Of a stretch of 64,000 nucleotides of DNA, positions 32,382 to 42,203 are shown one piece after another (positions within the stretch are counted from its first letter, which is position 1; each line of letters begins with the position of its first letter). The stretch comes from JAGRGG01 sp965217265 (GTDB lineage: Bacteria; Pseudomonadota; Alphaproteobacteria; Geminicoccales; Geminicoccaceae), in contig CBDCHP010000018.1 in the NCBI GenBank assembly GCA_965217265.1, forward strand, positions 806,001-870,000, given 5' to 3'. A program made the translations under genes and the position numbers. The notes under the pieces are model-generated. The model had not been told where the DNA came from, ran no database searches, and saw only the letters and a list, made by a program, of their open reading frames with translations.

Positions 32382-33317
32382 TCAGGCGCGCGGGTGCGCT
32401 TTGAGGTAGAGCCGGGCGAGGCCGGCGCCGTCGACCGCCGTGTAGCGCTGCGTCGTCGAGAGGCTGGCGTGGCCGAGCAGTTCCTGGATCGCGCGCAGGT
32501 CGGCCCCGGCTTCGAGCAGGTGGGTGGCAAAGCTGTGCCGCAGCGCGTGCGGCGTCGCGGTCTCGGGCAGGCCCAGGGCCCGGCGCAGGCCGCGCATCCC
32601 CCCTTGCACCACCGCCTGCTGCAGGCGTCCGCCGCGGGCACCGACGAACAAGGGGCCGTCGGGGAGCAGGTCGTAGGGACACGCCCGCACGTAGGCGCCG
32701 AGTGCCGCCGCCACCTCGGGCAGGATCGGGACCAGCCGTTCCTTGCCGCCCTTGCCGGTGACGCGCAGGCCCCGCGCCGCGCCGGCGTCGAGGCCGACGT
32801 CGCCGCGGTTGAGGCCGAGCGCCTCGCCGATGCGCATGCCCGAGCCCCAGAGGAGGACCATGATCGCGGCGTCGCGCTTGGCGAGCCACGCCGGCCCGGC
32901 GCGCCCGGCGGCGTTCAGCGCCACCTCCAGCGCCTGCTCGATCGACAAGGGGCGGGGCAGGGGCCGGCGAAAGGCGGGCGTGCGCAGCGCCTTCAAGGCC
33001 GGGTTGTGCAGTTCAAAGCGCCGGTCGGCGAAGCTAAGAAAGCTGCGCACCGCCGCCATCGCCCGCGCGGTCGAGCTGCGCTCGAACCCCTCGGCGTGGC
33101 GCCGCGCCAGCCAAGCGCGAAAGTCGGCCGCGCGCAAGGCGGCCACCGCGTCGCGCGAGACCTCGTCGCCGGTGTGCTTGGCCATGAAGGCGACGAAGGC
33201 GCGCAGATCGGTGACGTAGCCGACCAGCGTGCGCGGGGCGAGGCGGCGCTCGAAGCGCAGCCAGGCGTACCAAGCTTCGACGATCTCGGTGAGATCAGGG
33301 GTGGCGTAGGCGAGCAG
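32382..33317 (-). CDS. xerC: Tyrosine recombinase XerC
   Basis: The C-terminal catalytic domain has all six residues: Arg in SGMRIGEAL, Lys in VTGKGGKER, HALRHSFATHLLEAG, LLGHASLSTTQRY with the Tyr nucleophile. The core-binding domain (EAWYAWLRFERRLAPRTLVG, RAFVAFMAKH) extends upstream of the first ATG (33185). Between that ATG and the upstream stop there is no ATG, GTG or TTG. I propose a CTG start at 33317, with GAGG eight bases before it, giving 311 residues, the normal length. XerC resolves chromosome dimers at dif with XerD. It is divergent from priA (113 bp), as in other alphaproteobacteria. Confidence 0.88.
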   Translation of the reverse strand: MLAYATPDLTEIVEAWYAWLRFERRLAPRTLVGYVTDLRAFVAFMAKHTGDEVSRDAVAALRAADFRAWLARRHAEGFERSSTARAMAAVRSFLSFADRRFELHNPALKALRTPAFRRPLPRPLSIEQALEVALNAAGRAGPAWLAKRDAAIMVLLWGSGMRIGEALGLNRGDVGLDAGAARGLRVTGKGGKERLVPILPEVAAALGAYVRACPYDLLPDGPLFVGARGGRLQQAVVQGGMRGLRRALGLPETATPHALRHSFATHLLEAGADLRAIQELLGHASLSTTQRYTAVDGAGLARLYLKAHPRA

Positions 33318-33430
33318 CGGGCGGGGCCTCGATCGTAAGCGCCCTTGACCGGAGTCGGGGCGACCTCACATGCTGCCTCCCATTCGACGCGCAAAAACCG
33401 CCACGCCGCAAGCCCAATCGGTTTCGATGC

Positions 33431-35608
33431 ATGTCCTTGAGCGTTCCCGTCCTCGTGCCGCTGCCGCTCGAAGGGCCCTTCGACTACCGCGTCGGCGAGG
33501 GCGACACGCCCGAACCCGGCCGCTACGTCCGCGTGCCCTTCGGCAGGCGCGAGGTCGTCGGCGTCGTCTGGGACGCCCCGGCCGCGTCGCGCGTCGATCC
33601 TGCCAAGCTGAAGGACATAGGCGAAGTTCTCGACCTGCCGCCGATGCCGCCCGGCCTGCGGCGGACGATCGAGGGGCTCGCCGGCGAGACGCTGGCGCCC
33701 AAGGGTGCGGTGCTGCGCTTGTGCCTGAGCGCGCCGCAGGCGTTCGAGCCGGGGCCGGTCAAGCGGGTCTACGGCCTGGGCGAGGTTGCGGGGACGCTCG
33801 ACGCGCGCCGTGCCCGGGTCGTCGAGGCGCTCACGGCGGCGGGGCCGATGCCGCCTGCCGACCTCGCCCGCGCCGCCGGCGTCTCGGCCGCGACCTTGAA
33901 GTCGATGGCCGACAAGGGTCTCCTCGTCGGGGTCGAGGTCGACGAGGCCGAGGCGGCCGCCTCGAACCCCGGCCGCGTCGCCCCGATCGGCCTCAGCGCC
34001 GAGCAGGCCGCCGCCGCCGCCCACCTGCGCGGGCGGGTGCGGGCCGGCGGCGACGGCCTCCTCCTCCTCGAAGGCCTGCCGGGGGCCGGCAAGACCGAAG
34101 TCTACCTCGAAGCGGTCGACGAGGCGCTGGCGGCCGAGCGCACCGTCCTCGTCCTCTTGCCCGAGATCGCGCTCGGCGCGCAGTGGCTGGAGCGTTTTTC
34201 CGCGCGCTTCGGCACCGAGCCCACTTTGTGGCACTCGGGCCTCACCACGGTGCAGCGCCGCCGCGCTTGGAAGGCGGCGGCGCGCGGCCTCGCGCGCGTC
34301 GTCGTCGGCGCCCGCTCGGCCCTCTTCCTGCCGATGCCGGACCTCGGCCTTATCGTCATCGACGAGGAGCACGACCCGTCGTTCAAGCAGGAGGACGGCG
34401 TCATCTACGACGCCCGCCTCGCCGCCCGGCTGCGCGCCGCGGCCGAGAACGTGCCGCTCCTGCTGGTCTCGGCGACGCCGGCGATCGAGACCCTGAGCCT
34501 GCTCCACGAACGCCAAGCCGCCGGCGGCGAGGCCGCACACCTGCGCCTTAAGGGCCGCTTCGGCACCGCACCCCTGCCACGGATCGAGCCGATCGACTTG
34601 AAGCGCGCCCGCCCGGCGCCGGGCCAGTTCTTGAGCCCGGTCTTGCGCGAGGCGCTGGTCGCGACCCGCGATACCGGCGAGCAGTCGATGCTGTTCTTGA
34701 ACCGCCGCGGCTACGCCCCGCTCACCTTGTGCCGCGCCTGCGGCTTTCGCTTTCGCTGCCCGAACTGCTCGACGTGGCTCATCAGCCACCGCTTCGGCCA
34801 GAAGCTGCAGTGCCACCACTGCGGCTACACCCGGCCCGTCCCGCCGCACTGCCCGCAGTGCGGCACGGTGGAGAGCCTCGTCGCCTCCGGCCCCGGCGTC
34901 GAGCGCGTCGCCGAGGAGGTGGCGGCCCTGTTGCCGGGCGTGCGCACCGCCGTGATGACCAGCGACACGGTCGGCACGGCGGGGCAGGCGAACCGCCTCG
35001 TCCACGCCGTCCTGGAAGGCGGGGTCGACGTCCTGATCGGCACCCAGTTGATGGCCAAGGGGCACCACTTCCCCAAGCTGACCCTGGTCGGCGTGGTCGA
35101 CGCCGACCTCGGCCTCGCCGGCGGCGACCCGCGCGCGGCCGAGCGCACCTTCCAGCTCCTCTACCAGTTGGCCGGCCGGGCCGGCCGCGAGGCGGCGCGC
35201 GGCCGCGTCCTCCTTCAGACCCACCTGCCCGACCACCCGGTGATGCGGGCGTTGGTCCAGGGCGACCGCGACCGCTTCTTGGAGGCCGAGCGCGCCGAGC
35301 GCGAGGAGGGCGGGATGCCCCCCTTCGGCCGCCTCGCGTCGCTCATCCTGCAAGGCGCCGACGCCCGCGCCGTCCGCGCCGCCGGCCGCGACCTCGCCCG
35401 CGCCGCACCCCGCCAGGACGACGTCCTGGTCCTCGGCCCCGCCCCGGCCCCCTTGAGCCTGCTCCGCGGCCGCTACCGCGAGCGCCTGCTGGTCAAGGCG
35501 ACCCTCGACCTCGACCTGCCCGACTACCTGCGCGGCTGGCTCAAGGGGGTGCGCCTCCCGGGCGGGGTCGGGCTGGCGGTGGATGTTGATCCGCAGAGTT
35601 TTCTATGA
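33431..35608 (+). CDS. priA: Primosomal replication protein N' (PriA helicase)
   Basis: The 725-residue protein has the full PriA architecture. The N-terminal 3'-end-binding domain starts VPVLVPLPLEGPFDYRVGEG. The helicase core includes GLPGAGKTEVYLEA (Walker A), IVIDEEHDPSFKQEDG (DEEH box), and SATPAIETLSL. A zinc-binding region contains eight Cys (CRACGFRFRCPNC, CHHCGYTRP, HCPQCGTVE). The helicase C half has DADLGLAGGDPRAAERTFQL and YQLAGRAGR. PriA restarts stalled replication forks. It ends 28 bp before an AT-rich orphan gene; the ATP synthase genes follow after a LysE exporter gene. Confidence 0.97.
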   Translation: MSLSVPVLVPLPLEGPFDYRVGEGDTPEPGRYVRVPFGRREVVGVVWDAPAASRVDPAKLKDIGEVLDLPPMPPGLRRTIEGLAGETLAPKGAVLRLCLSAPQAFEPGPVKRVYGLGEVAGTLDARRARVVEALTAAGPMPPADLARAAGVSAATLKSMADKGLLVGVEVDEAEAAASNPGRVAPIGLSAEQAAAAAHLRGRVRAGGDGLLLLEGLPGAGKTEVYLEAVDEALAAERTVLVLLPEIALGAQWLERFSARFGTEPTLWHSGLTTVQRRRAWKAAARGLARVVVGARSALFLPMPDLGLIVIDEEHDPSFKQEDGVIYDARLAARLRAAAENVPLLLVSATPAIETLSLLHERQAAGGEAAHLRLKGRFGTAPLPRIEPIDLKRARPAPGQFLSPVLREALVATRDTGEQSMLFLNRRGYAPLTLCRACGFRFRCPNCSTWLISHRFGQKLQCHHCGYTRPVPPHCPQCGTVESLVASGPGVERVAEEVAALLPGVRTAVMTSDTVGTAGQANRLVHAVLEGGVDVLIGTQLMAKGHHFPKLTLVGVVDADLGLAGGDPRAAERTFQLLYQLAGRAGREAARGRVLLQTHLPDHPVMRALVQGDRDRFLEAERAEREEGGMPPFGRLASLILQGADARAVRAAGRDLARAAPRQDDVLVLGPAPAPLSLLRGRYRERLLVKATLDLDLPDYLRGWLKGVRLPGGVGLAVDVDPQSFL

Positions 35609-35636
35609 TCCTAACATCAATTACAGGAGATGACAT

Positions 35637-36149
35637 ATGCTTAAGTGTGACAAATTAGAAAACTGGATAAATGCTGCAAACAAATTGCACCATCCTGAAT
35701 TTCCTTTTCTGCTTATAACGATACAAGGTTTAGGAAAAGTGCATTTAGTATTAAGAAAAAATGAGCAAAATATATTTGAAAGAATGCGTGGATGCGCTTC
35801 AATAGAAGTTGATTTAGAGCAAGCCATGCAAGACGATTTAAATATGCATTTAGCAAGGTATTGGATTAAAGAATTATCCGACAATATTGCAATTATACGG
35901 AATGGTAGAGGTGTAAATTCAGAGAAAAATTATAAAAACGCTCTTTCCAATTTAGCTAAGAAGGTTAGTATTATTAGGCAGCCTTTGGCAAAACATCAGA
36001 TTGAAAAGAAGAAGATGTGCTACTGGCCTCAACCATTGTTTTGGATTCATGCGGCCTCTCATGGTTGGATAGTTCACGATCAAAATAACAACACACACGA
36101 AATATCAAGAATAGAACTTGCTGAAGAATTTATCGATTCTATATTATAA
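35637..36149 (+). CDS. AT-rich orphan protein of unknown function
   Basis: The ATG at 35637 has an excellent ribosome site (ACAGGAGATGACAT). The 170-residue product is soluble and rich in Asn, Ile and Lys. Readable blocks are LENWINAANKLHHPEFPFLL, HLVLRKNEQNIFERMRG, DLNMHLARYWIKELSDNIAI and FWIHAASHGWIVHDQNNN. I recognise no family. GC content is far below that of priA and lysE, which flank it within 60 bp on each side, so it is a recent acquisition in an otherwise conserved neighbourhood. Its frame is intact, which argues for current use. Confidence 0.8.
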   Translation: MLKCDKLENWINAANKLHHPEFPFLLITIQGLGKVHLVLRKNEQNIFERMRGCASIEVDLEQAMQDDLNMHLARYWIKELSDNIAIIRNGRGVNSEKNYKNALSNLAKKVSIIRQPLAKHQIEKKKMCYWPQPLFWIHAASHGWIVHDQNNNTHEISRIELAEEFIDSIL

Positions 36150-36208
36150 GCGAATCCACTGACAATTATATAATTCTATTGAGTGTCCGTAACTCTGGAG
36201 CGTGACCC

Positions 36209-36820
36209 ATGACCCCCGAATACCTGCTGACCTCGCTCGTCGTCATCCTGCTGCCGGGCACGGGCGTGCTCTACACGCTGGCCTGCGGGCTCGGCAAAGG
36301 CTGGCGGGCGAGCGTTCTGGCCGCGCTCGGCTGCACGCTCGGCATCGTGCCGCACGTCGGCGCCAGCGTCGCCGGGCTCGCCGCCCTCCTGCACGCGAGC
36401 GCCCTGGCGTTCCAGGTCGTCAAGTATCTCGGCGTCGCCTACCTGTTCTACATGGCCTGGGGCATCCTGCGCGACGGCGGCGCCCTGCAAGTCTTTGAGG
36501 GCGGGGCATCCGTCTCGGCGTCCAGGATCGTCGCCAACGGCTTCCTGCTCAACATCCTCAACCCGAAGCTGTCGCTGTTCTTCCTCGCGTTCCTGCCGCA
36601 GTTCGTGCCGGTGGGCGCACCCGACGCGACCGCGCACATGCTCGGCCTTGCGGGCGTCTTCATGGCGCTGACGTTCGTCGTCTTCGTCGGCTACGGCGCC
36701 TTCGCCGCGGCGACGCGGCGCTACGTCGTCTCCAAGCCCCGCGTCATGCTCTGGCTCCGGCGCGGCTTCGCCGGCGCCTTCGGCCTGCTGGGGTTGCGGC
36801 TCGCGCTGTCGGATCGGTGA
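36209..36820 (+). CDS. LysE/RhtB-family amino-acid exporter
   Basis: The 203-residue protein has about six membrane segments in the LysE pattern: LLTSLVVILLPGTGVLYTLA (in place of the usual P-G-P), GWRASVLAALGCTLGIVPHV, VVKYLGVAYLFYMAWGILRD, NGFLLNILNPKLSLFFLAFL with the conserved NPK, and a C-terminal hydrophobic pair. Members export basic, branched or hydroxy amino acids by proton antiport. It sits between the orphan and the ATP synthase genes on the same strand, but the palindromic element E directly follows its stop, so it is probably a separate transcription unit. Confidence 0.92.
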   Translation: MTPEYLLTSLVVILLPGTGVLYTLACGLGKGWRASVLAALGCTLGIVPHVGASVAGLAALLHASALAFQVVKYLGVAYLFYMAWGILRDGGALQVFEGGASVSASRIVANGFLLNILNPKLSLFFLAFLPQFVPVGAPDATAHMLGLAGVFMALTFVVFVGYGAFAAATRRYVVSKPRVMLWLRRGFAGAFGLLGLRLALSDR

Positions 36821-36969
36821 GAACGCTTCGCGTGCGCTGGGCGCGCGGCCTTTTTTCTTCTCTTTTTTATCTTTGTTCGAGATTGGCCCTCGGCGGTGCG
36901 GCCAGCCTCCGGCGTTAACACTGGCAAAAAGAAGAAGAAAAAGCCCGGCGCAGCCGACGCGCAGCGTTG
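36821..36969. repeat. Palindromic intergenic element, copy E
   Basis: Directly after the lysE-type TGA (36818-36820): GAACGCTTCGCGTGCGCTGG, GCGCGCGGCC, T tract, core (GGCCCTCGGCGGTGCGGCCAGCC, split), GTTAACACTGGCAAAAAG and a degenerate right arm GCCGACGCGCAGCGTTGC. The core is in the same orientation as copies B and C. The right arm differs from the left at several positions, so the palindrome is imperfect. Confidence 0.75.
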
Positions 36970-37094
36970 CTTGCCGCCCCTAAATCCCTGTGTTATTGCC
37001 CTCTCGCCCGCGCCGGGGAGGGTCTGGCCGACACGGGCACGCCTGAAATTCACCCCGCCGGCGGCGGGGCCGCGCTCAAGCCGGGGAAGCATCA

Positions 37095-37655
37095 TTGTCC
37101 GCGACGAACGCCCGAGCCTCGGGCTTGGCCCAACGTTACGCCACAGCGCTCTTCGACCTCGCGGGCGAGGACGGGGCGCGCGACGAGGTCGCGGGCGACC
37201 TCGATCGGCTGGATGCGATGATCGACGAGAGCCCCGACTTCGCCGAGGTGCTGCGCAACCCGGTCCTCTCGCGCCAGGAGCAGGAGGACGCTGTGCTCGC
37301 GGTCGCCGAGAAGGCGGGGGTGCGCGACCTGACCGGGAAGTTCCTAGGGGTTCTGGCGCAGCAGCGCCGCCTCGCGGTGCTGCCCGAGATCGGCCGCGCG
37401 TACCGCGCCATGCTGGCGACGAGCCGGGGCGAGGTGACGGCCGAGGTCACCTCGGCCAAGCCGCTCGACGACGACCAGCGCGCGAAACTTAAAACTGCGA
37501 TCGAGCGTTACGTCGGCCAGAGCGTGACGCTGGAGGCGGACGTCGACAAGGCGCTCTTGGGCGGCCTCGTCGTCACGGTCGGCTCGCGGATGCTCGACGC
37601 CTCGCTCAAGACCAAGCTGCAGCAGCTCGAACAATCGATGAAAGGGATTGGCTGA
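37095..37655 (+). CDS. atpH: ATP synthase F1 subunit delta
   Basis: The start is a TTG at 37095 preceded by GGGGAAG, giving 186 residues, the usual delta length. The sequence SGLAQRYATALFDLAGE, VLRNPVLSRQEQEDAVLAV, FLGVLAQQRRLAVLPEIGRA and the C-terminal LLGGLVVTVGSRMLDASLKT are diagnostic. Delta links the F1 head to the peripheral stalk. It opens the atpHAGDC operon; its TGA overlaps atpA (ATG at 37655). The Fo genes atpIBEF are not here, which is normal for alphaproteobacteria. Confidence 0.96.
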   Translation: MSATNARASGLAQRYATALFDLAGEDGARDEVAGDLDRLDAMIDESPDFAEVLRNPVLSRQEQEDAVLAVAEKAGVRDLTGKFLGVLAQQRRLAVLPEIGRAYRAMLATSRGEVTAEVTSAKPLDDDQRAKLKTAIERYVGQSVTLEADVDKALLGGLVVTVGSRMLDASLKTKLQQLEQSMKGIG

Positions 37656-39202
37656 TGGACATCCGCGCCGCCGAAATCTCCGCGATCTTAAAGGACCAGA
37701 TCGCGAATTTCGGCTCCGATGCCCAGATCGCGGAAGTGGGGCGCGTGCTCTCGGTCGGCGACGGCATCGCCCGCGCCTACGGCCTCGACGAGGTCCAGGC
37801 CGGCGAGATGGTCGAGTTCGACGACGGCACGCGCGGCATGGCGCTCAACCTTGAGACCGACAATGTCGGCATCGTCGTCTTCGGCGACGACCGCGGCATC
37901 AAGGAGGGCTCGACCGTCCGCCGCACCAAGTCGATCGTCGACGTGCCGGTGGGCAAGGGCCTGCTCGGCCGCGTCGTCGACGCGCTCGGCAATCCGATCG
38001 ACGGCAAGGGGCCGATCGAGAGCGCCGAGCGGCGCCTCGTCGACGTCAAGGCGCCCGGCATCATGCCGCGAAAGTCGGTGCACGAGCCGATGCAGACCGG
38101 TCTCAAAGCGGTCGACGCGCTGATCCCGATCGGCCGCGGCCAGCGCGAACTCATCATCGGCGACCGGCAGACGGGCAAGTCGGCGATCGCGGTCGACGCC
38201 TTCATCAACCAGAAATCCTACAACGAGGCCGCCGACGGGGACAGCGACGGCGAGGCCAAGAAGCTCTACTGCGTCTACGTCGCCGTCGGGCAGAAGCGCT
38301 CGACCGTGGCGCGGCTCGTCAAGACGCTCCAGGACTACGGCGCGATGGAGTACTCGATCGTCGTCGCGGCGACGGCCTCGGACCCGGCGCCGATGCAGTT
38401 CCTCGCCCCCTACGCCGGCTGCTCGATGGGCGAGTATTTCCGCGACAACGGGATGCACGCCGTCATCGTCTACGACGACCTCTCGAAGCAGGCCGTCGCG
38501 TACCGGCAGATGTCGCTCCTCCTGCGCCGCCCGCCCGGCCGCGAGGCGTTTCCGGGCGACGTGTTCTACCTGCACTCGCGTTTGTTGGAGCGCGCGGCCA
38601 AGCTGAACGAGGACAACGGCGCCGGCTCGCTGACCGCGCTCCCGATCGTCGAGACGCAGGGCAACGACGTCTCGGCCTTCATCCCGACCAACGTCATCTC
38701 GATCACCGACGGCCAGATCTTCTTGGAGACCGACCTGTTCTACCAGGGCATCCGCCCCGCCGTGAACGTCGGCCTCTCGGTCAGCCGCGTCGGCTCCGCC
38801 GCCCAGACCAAGGCGATGAAGAAGGTGGCCGGGCGCATCAAGCTCGAACTCGCCCAGTACCGCGAACAGGCGGCGTTCGCCCAGTTCGCCTCCGACCTCG
38901 ACGCCTCGACCCAGCGCCTCTTGCAGCGCGGCGCCCGGCTGACCGAACTCCTGAAGCAGCCGCAGTTCAGCCCGATGCCGATGCAAGAGCAGGTCTGCGT
39001 CCTCTACGCCGGCGTCAACGGCTACCTCGACCAGTACGGCGTCGATCAGGTGGGGCGCTTCGAGGAGAAACTGCTCGACGAGTTGCGCAACCGCGGCAGC
39101 GGTATCCTGGAGGCGATCCGCACCTCGGGCCAGCTCTCGGACGAGACCGAGAAGAAGCTCAAAGACCTGATCGAGGGCTTCACCAAGAGCTTCAGCGCTT
39201 GA
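37655..39202 (+). CDS. atpA: ATP synthase F1 subunit alpha
   Basis: The product has 515 residues. Key features: GDGIARAYGLDEVQAGEMVE (N-terminal barrel), GDRQTGKSAIAVD (P-loop), the DDLSKQAVAYRQM block, and the Arg-finger region AVNVGLSVSRVGSAAQTKAM. A small insertion NEAADGDSDGEAK lies near residue 190, as in several alphaproteobacterial alpha subunits. Alpha carries non-catalytic nucleotide sites and the arginine finger for the neighbouring beta subunit. It is translationally coupled to atpH upstream and lies 10 bp before atpG. Confidence 0.98.
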   Translation: MDIRAAEISAILKDQIANFGSDAQIAEVGRVLSVGDGIARAYGLDEVQAGEMVEFDDGTRGMALNLETDNVGIVVFGDDRGIKEGSTVRRTKSIVDVPVGKGLLGRVVDALGNPIDGKGPIESAERRLVDVKAPGIMPRKSVHEPMQTGLKAVDALIPIGRGQRELIIGDRQTGKSAIAVDAFINQKSYNEAADGDSDGEAKKLYCVYVAVGQKRSTVARLVKTLQDYGAMEYSIVVAATASDPAPMQFLAPYAGCSMGEYFRDNGMHAVIVYDDLSKQAVAYRQMSLLLRRPPGREAFPGDVFYLHSRLLERAAKLNEDNGAGSLTALPIVETQGNDVSAFIPTNVISITDGQIFLETDLFYQGIRPAVNVGLSVSRVGSAAQTKAMKKVAGRIKLELAQYREQAAFAQFASDLDASTQRLLQRGARLTELLKQPQFSPMPMQEQVCVLYAGVNGYLDQYGVDQVGRFEEKLLDELRNRGSGILEAIRTSGQLSDETEKKLKDLIEGFTKSFSA

Positions 39203-39212
39203 AGGATCAGCA

Positions 39213-40106
39213 ATGCCGAGCCTGAAAGCCCTTCGCGGACGGATCGCGAGCGTCAAGCAGACGCAGAAGATCACCTCGGCGATGAAGCTCGTCGCCGCCT
39301 CCAAGCTGAAGCGGGCGCAAGAGCAGGCCGAGGCGAGCCGGCCGTTCGCCGAGAAGATGGCCGAGATGCTGGCCAACCTCGGCGCCGGGCAAAAGGACAT
39401 GCCGGGCGCGCCGCCCTTGCTCGCCGGGCGCGAGGAGGCGATCAAGCACCTCTTCGTCGTCGCGACCGCCGATCGCGGCCTCGCCGGCGGCTTCAACGCC
39501 ACCATCGCCAGGGGTGCCAGACGGCAGATCGCCGAACTGCGAGGCCAGGGCAAGGAGGTCAAGCTGATCTGCGTCGGGCGCAAGGGGCGCGACATGCTCC
39601 GGCGCGACCACCGCGACTTGATCGTCGATTCGATGCCGGTCGTCGCGCAGGGGCAAAAGCGCCTCACCTTCGCCGACGCCCAGGCGATCGCCGACAAGGT
39701 GATCGACCTCTACAACGAGGGCGAGGCCGACGTCGTCACGGTGATCTTCAACACCTTCCAGTCGGCGATGACCCAGGTCCTGACCTATCGGCAGTTGATC
39801 CCGGTCGAACTGCCGGAGGGCGACGAGGAGGAGGCGTCGGGCGAGCCGAGCGCCTCCTACGACTTCGAGCCGAACGAGGAGCAGATCCTGAACGAGCTCT
39901 TGCCGCGCAACGTCGCCGTGCAGATCTACGGTGCCCTGGTCGAGAACGCGGCTTCCGAGCAGGGGGCGCGCATGGCGGCGATGGACAGCGCGACGCGCAA
40001 CGCCGGCGAGATGATCAAGCGCTTGAACATCGAGTACAACCGCCAGCGGCAGGCGCAGATCACCAACGAACTGATCGAGATCATCTCCGGCGCCGAGGCG
40101 CTGTGA
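39213..40106 (+). CDS. atpG: ATP synthase F1 subunit gamma
   Basis: The 297-residue protein starts PSLKALRGRIASVKQTQKIT and KLVAASKLKRAQEQ, the N-terminal half of the gamma rotor coiled coil. The C-terminal half, AAMDSATRNAGEMIKRLNIE and RQRQAQITNELIEIISGAEA, completes it. The central Rossmann-like domain has TADRGLAGGFNATIAR. Gamma is the rotating shaft that drives conformational change in beta. It lies between atpA and atpD with short gaps and ribosome sites. Confidence 0.98.
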   Translation: MPSLKALRGRIASVKQTQKITSAMKLVAASKLKRAQEQAEASRPFAEKMAEMLANLGAGQKDMPGAPPLLAGREEAIKHLFVVATADRGLAGGFNATIARGARRQIAELRGQGKEVKLICVGRKGRDMLRRDHRDLIVDSMPVVAQGQKRLTFADAQAIADKVIDLYNEGEADVVTVIFNTFQSAMTQVLTYRQLIPVELPEGDEEEASGEPSASYDFEPNEEQILNELLPRNVAVQIYGALVENAASEQGARMAAMDSATRNAGEMIKRLNIEYNRQRQAQITNELIEIISGAEAL

Positions 40107-40131
40107 GCGGCCTTTAGGGACAAAGAACACC

Positions 40132-41595
<1,464 letters not shown>

Positions 41596-41600
41596 GCGCC

Positions 41601-42014
41601 ATGGCGGACAAGCTCTCCTTCGAGCTGGTGGCGCCCGAGCGCGTGCTCGCCGGCGCCGAGGCCGACATGGTGGTCCTGCCCGGCGAGGACGGCGATTTCG
41701 GCGTCCTGGCCGAGCACGCGCCGCTCGTCTCGCTGCTGCGAAGCGGCACCATCCGGATCTACCAGGGCGACGAGATCGAGCGGCAGGTCTTCGTCGCCGG
41801 CGGCTTTGCCGAGATCAGCCCCAAGGGCCTGATCGTGCTCGCCGAGGCGGCCGAGCCCTTGGACGAGATCAAGCCGGACGAGGCGCGCCAGCGGCTGAAG
41901 GACGCCGAGGAGGATTTGAACGACGCGAAGGATCCCGACGATCTGGAGCGCGAGCGGCTGGAGAAACACGTCGCCATCGCACGGGCCAGGGTCGAGGCGG
42001 TCGAGGGGGATTGA
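41601..42014 (+). CDS. atpC: ATP synthase F1 subunit epsilon
   Basis: The product has 137 residues: an N-terminal beta-sandwich (LSFELVAPERVLAGAEADMV, LPGEDGDFGVLAEHAPLVSL, VFVAGGFAEISPKGLIVLAE) and a two-helix C-terminal hairpin (DEARQRLKDAEEDLND, RLEKHVAIARARVEA). Epsilon is part of the rotor and can inhibit ATP hydrolysis. It closes the atpHAGDC operon; element F begins one base after its stop. Confidence 0.97.
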   Translation: MADKLSFELVAPERVLAGAEADMVVLPGEDGDFGVLAEHAPLVSLLRSGTIRIYQGDEIERQVFVAGGFAEISPKGLIVLAEAAEPLDEIKPDEARQRLKDAEEDLNDAKDPDDLERERLEKHVAIARARVEAVEGD

Positions 42015-42015
42015 G

Positions 42016-42158
42016 TGAACGCTTCGCGTGCGCTAGGCGCGCAGCCTTCTTCTTTTCGTTTTTGCTATTTTGCTCTCGAACTTGGCCTCAATGCCGAGGG
42101 CTAGCCTCGAACAAAGGTAAAAAAAGAAAGCCCCGCGCAGCGGACGTGGAGCGTTCTC
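42016..42158. repeat. Palindromic intergenic element, copy F
   Basis: Left arm TGAACGCTTCGCGTGCGCTA, GGCGCGCAGCC, T tract, a divergent core (TCGAACTTGGCCTCAATGCC), A tract and right arm CGCAGCGGACGTGGAGCGTTC. It lies between atpC and the convergent phasin-domain gene. The arms match less well than in copy G. It is followed by an independent hairpin at 42168-42196. Confidence 0.75.
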
Positions 42159-42167
42159 GATTAACGT

Positions 42168-42196
42168 AGGCGCCGGATCTACCTGATCCGGCGCCT
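42168..42196. terminator. 12-bp stem hairpin between atpC and the phasin-domain gene
   Basis: AGGCGCCGGATC (42168-42179) pairs perfectly with GATCCGGCGCCT (42185-42196) around a 5-base loop, followed by TGTT on the plus strand. It lies eight bases after the stop of the minus-strand gene (42204) and can serve as a terminator in either direction. Confidence 0.7.
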
Positions 42197-42203
42197 TGTT
42201 CGC

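Noticed and set aside
32382..33317. Integrase of a genomic island or prophage
   Set aside because: Position beside priA, size and motifs identify housekeeping XerC; no attachment site or phage genes are nearby.
37688..39697. 669-codon minus-strand open frame over atpA/atpG
   Set aside because: Antisense shadow of conserved ATP synthase genes; no domain, no ribosome site.
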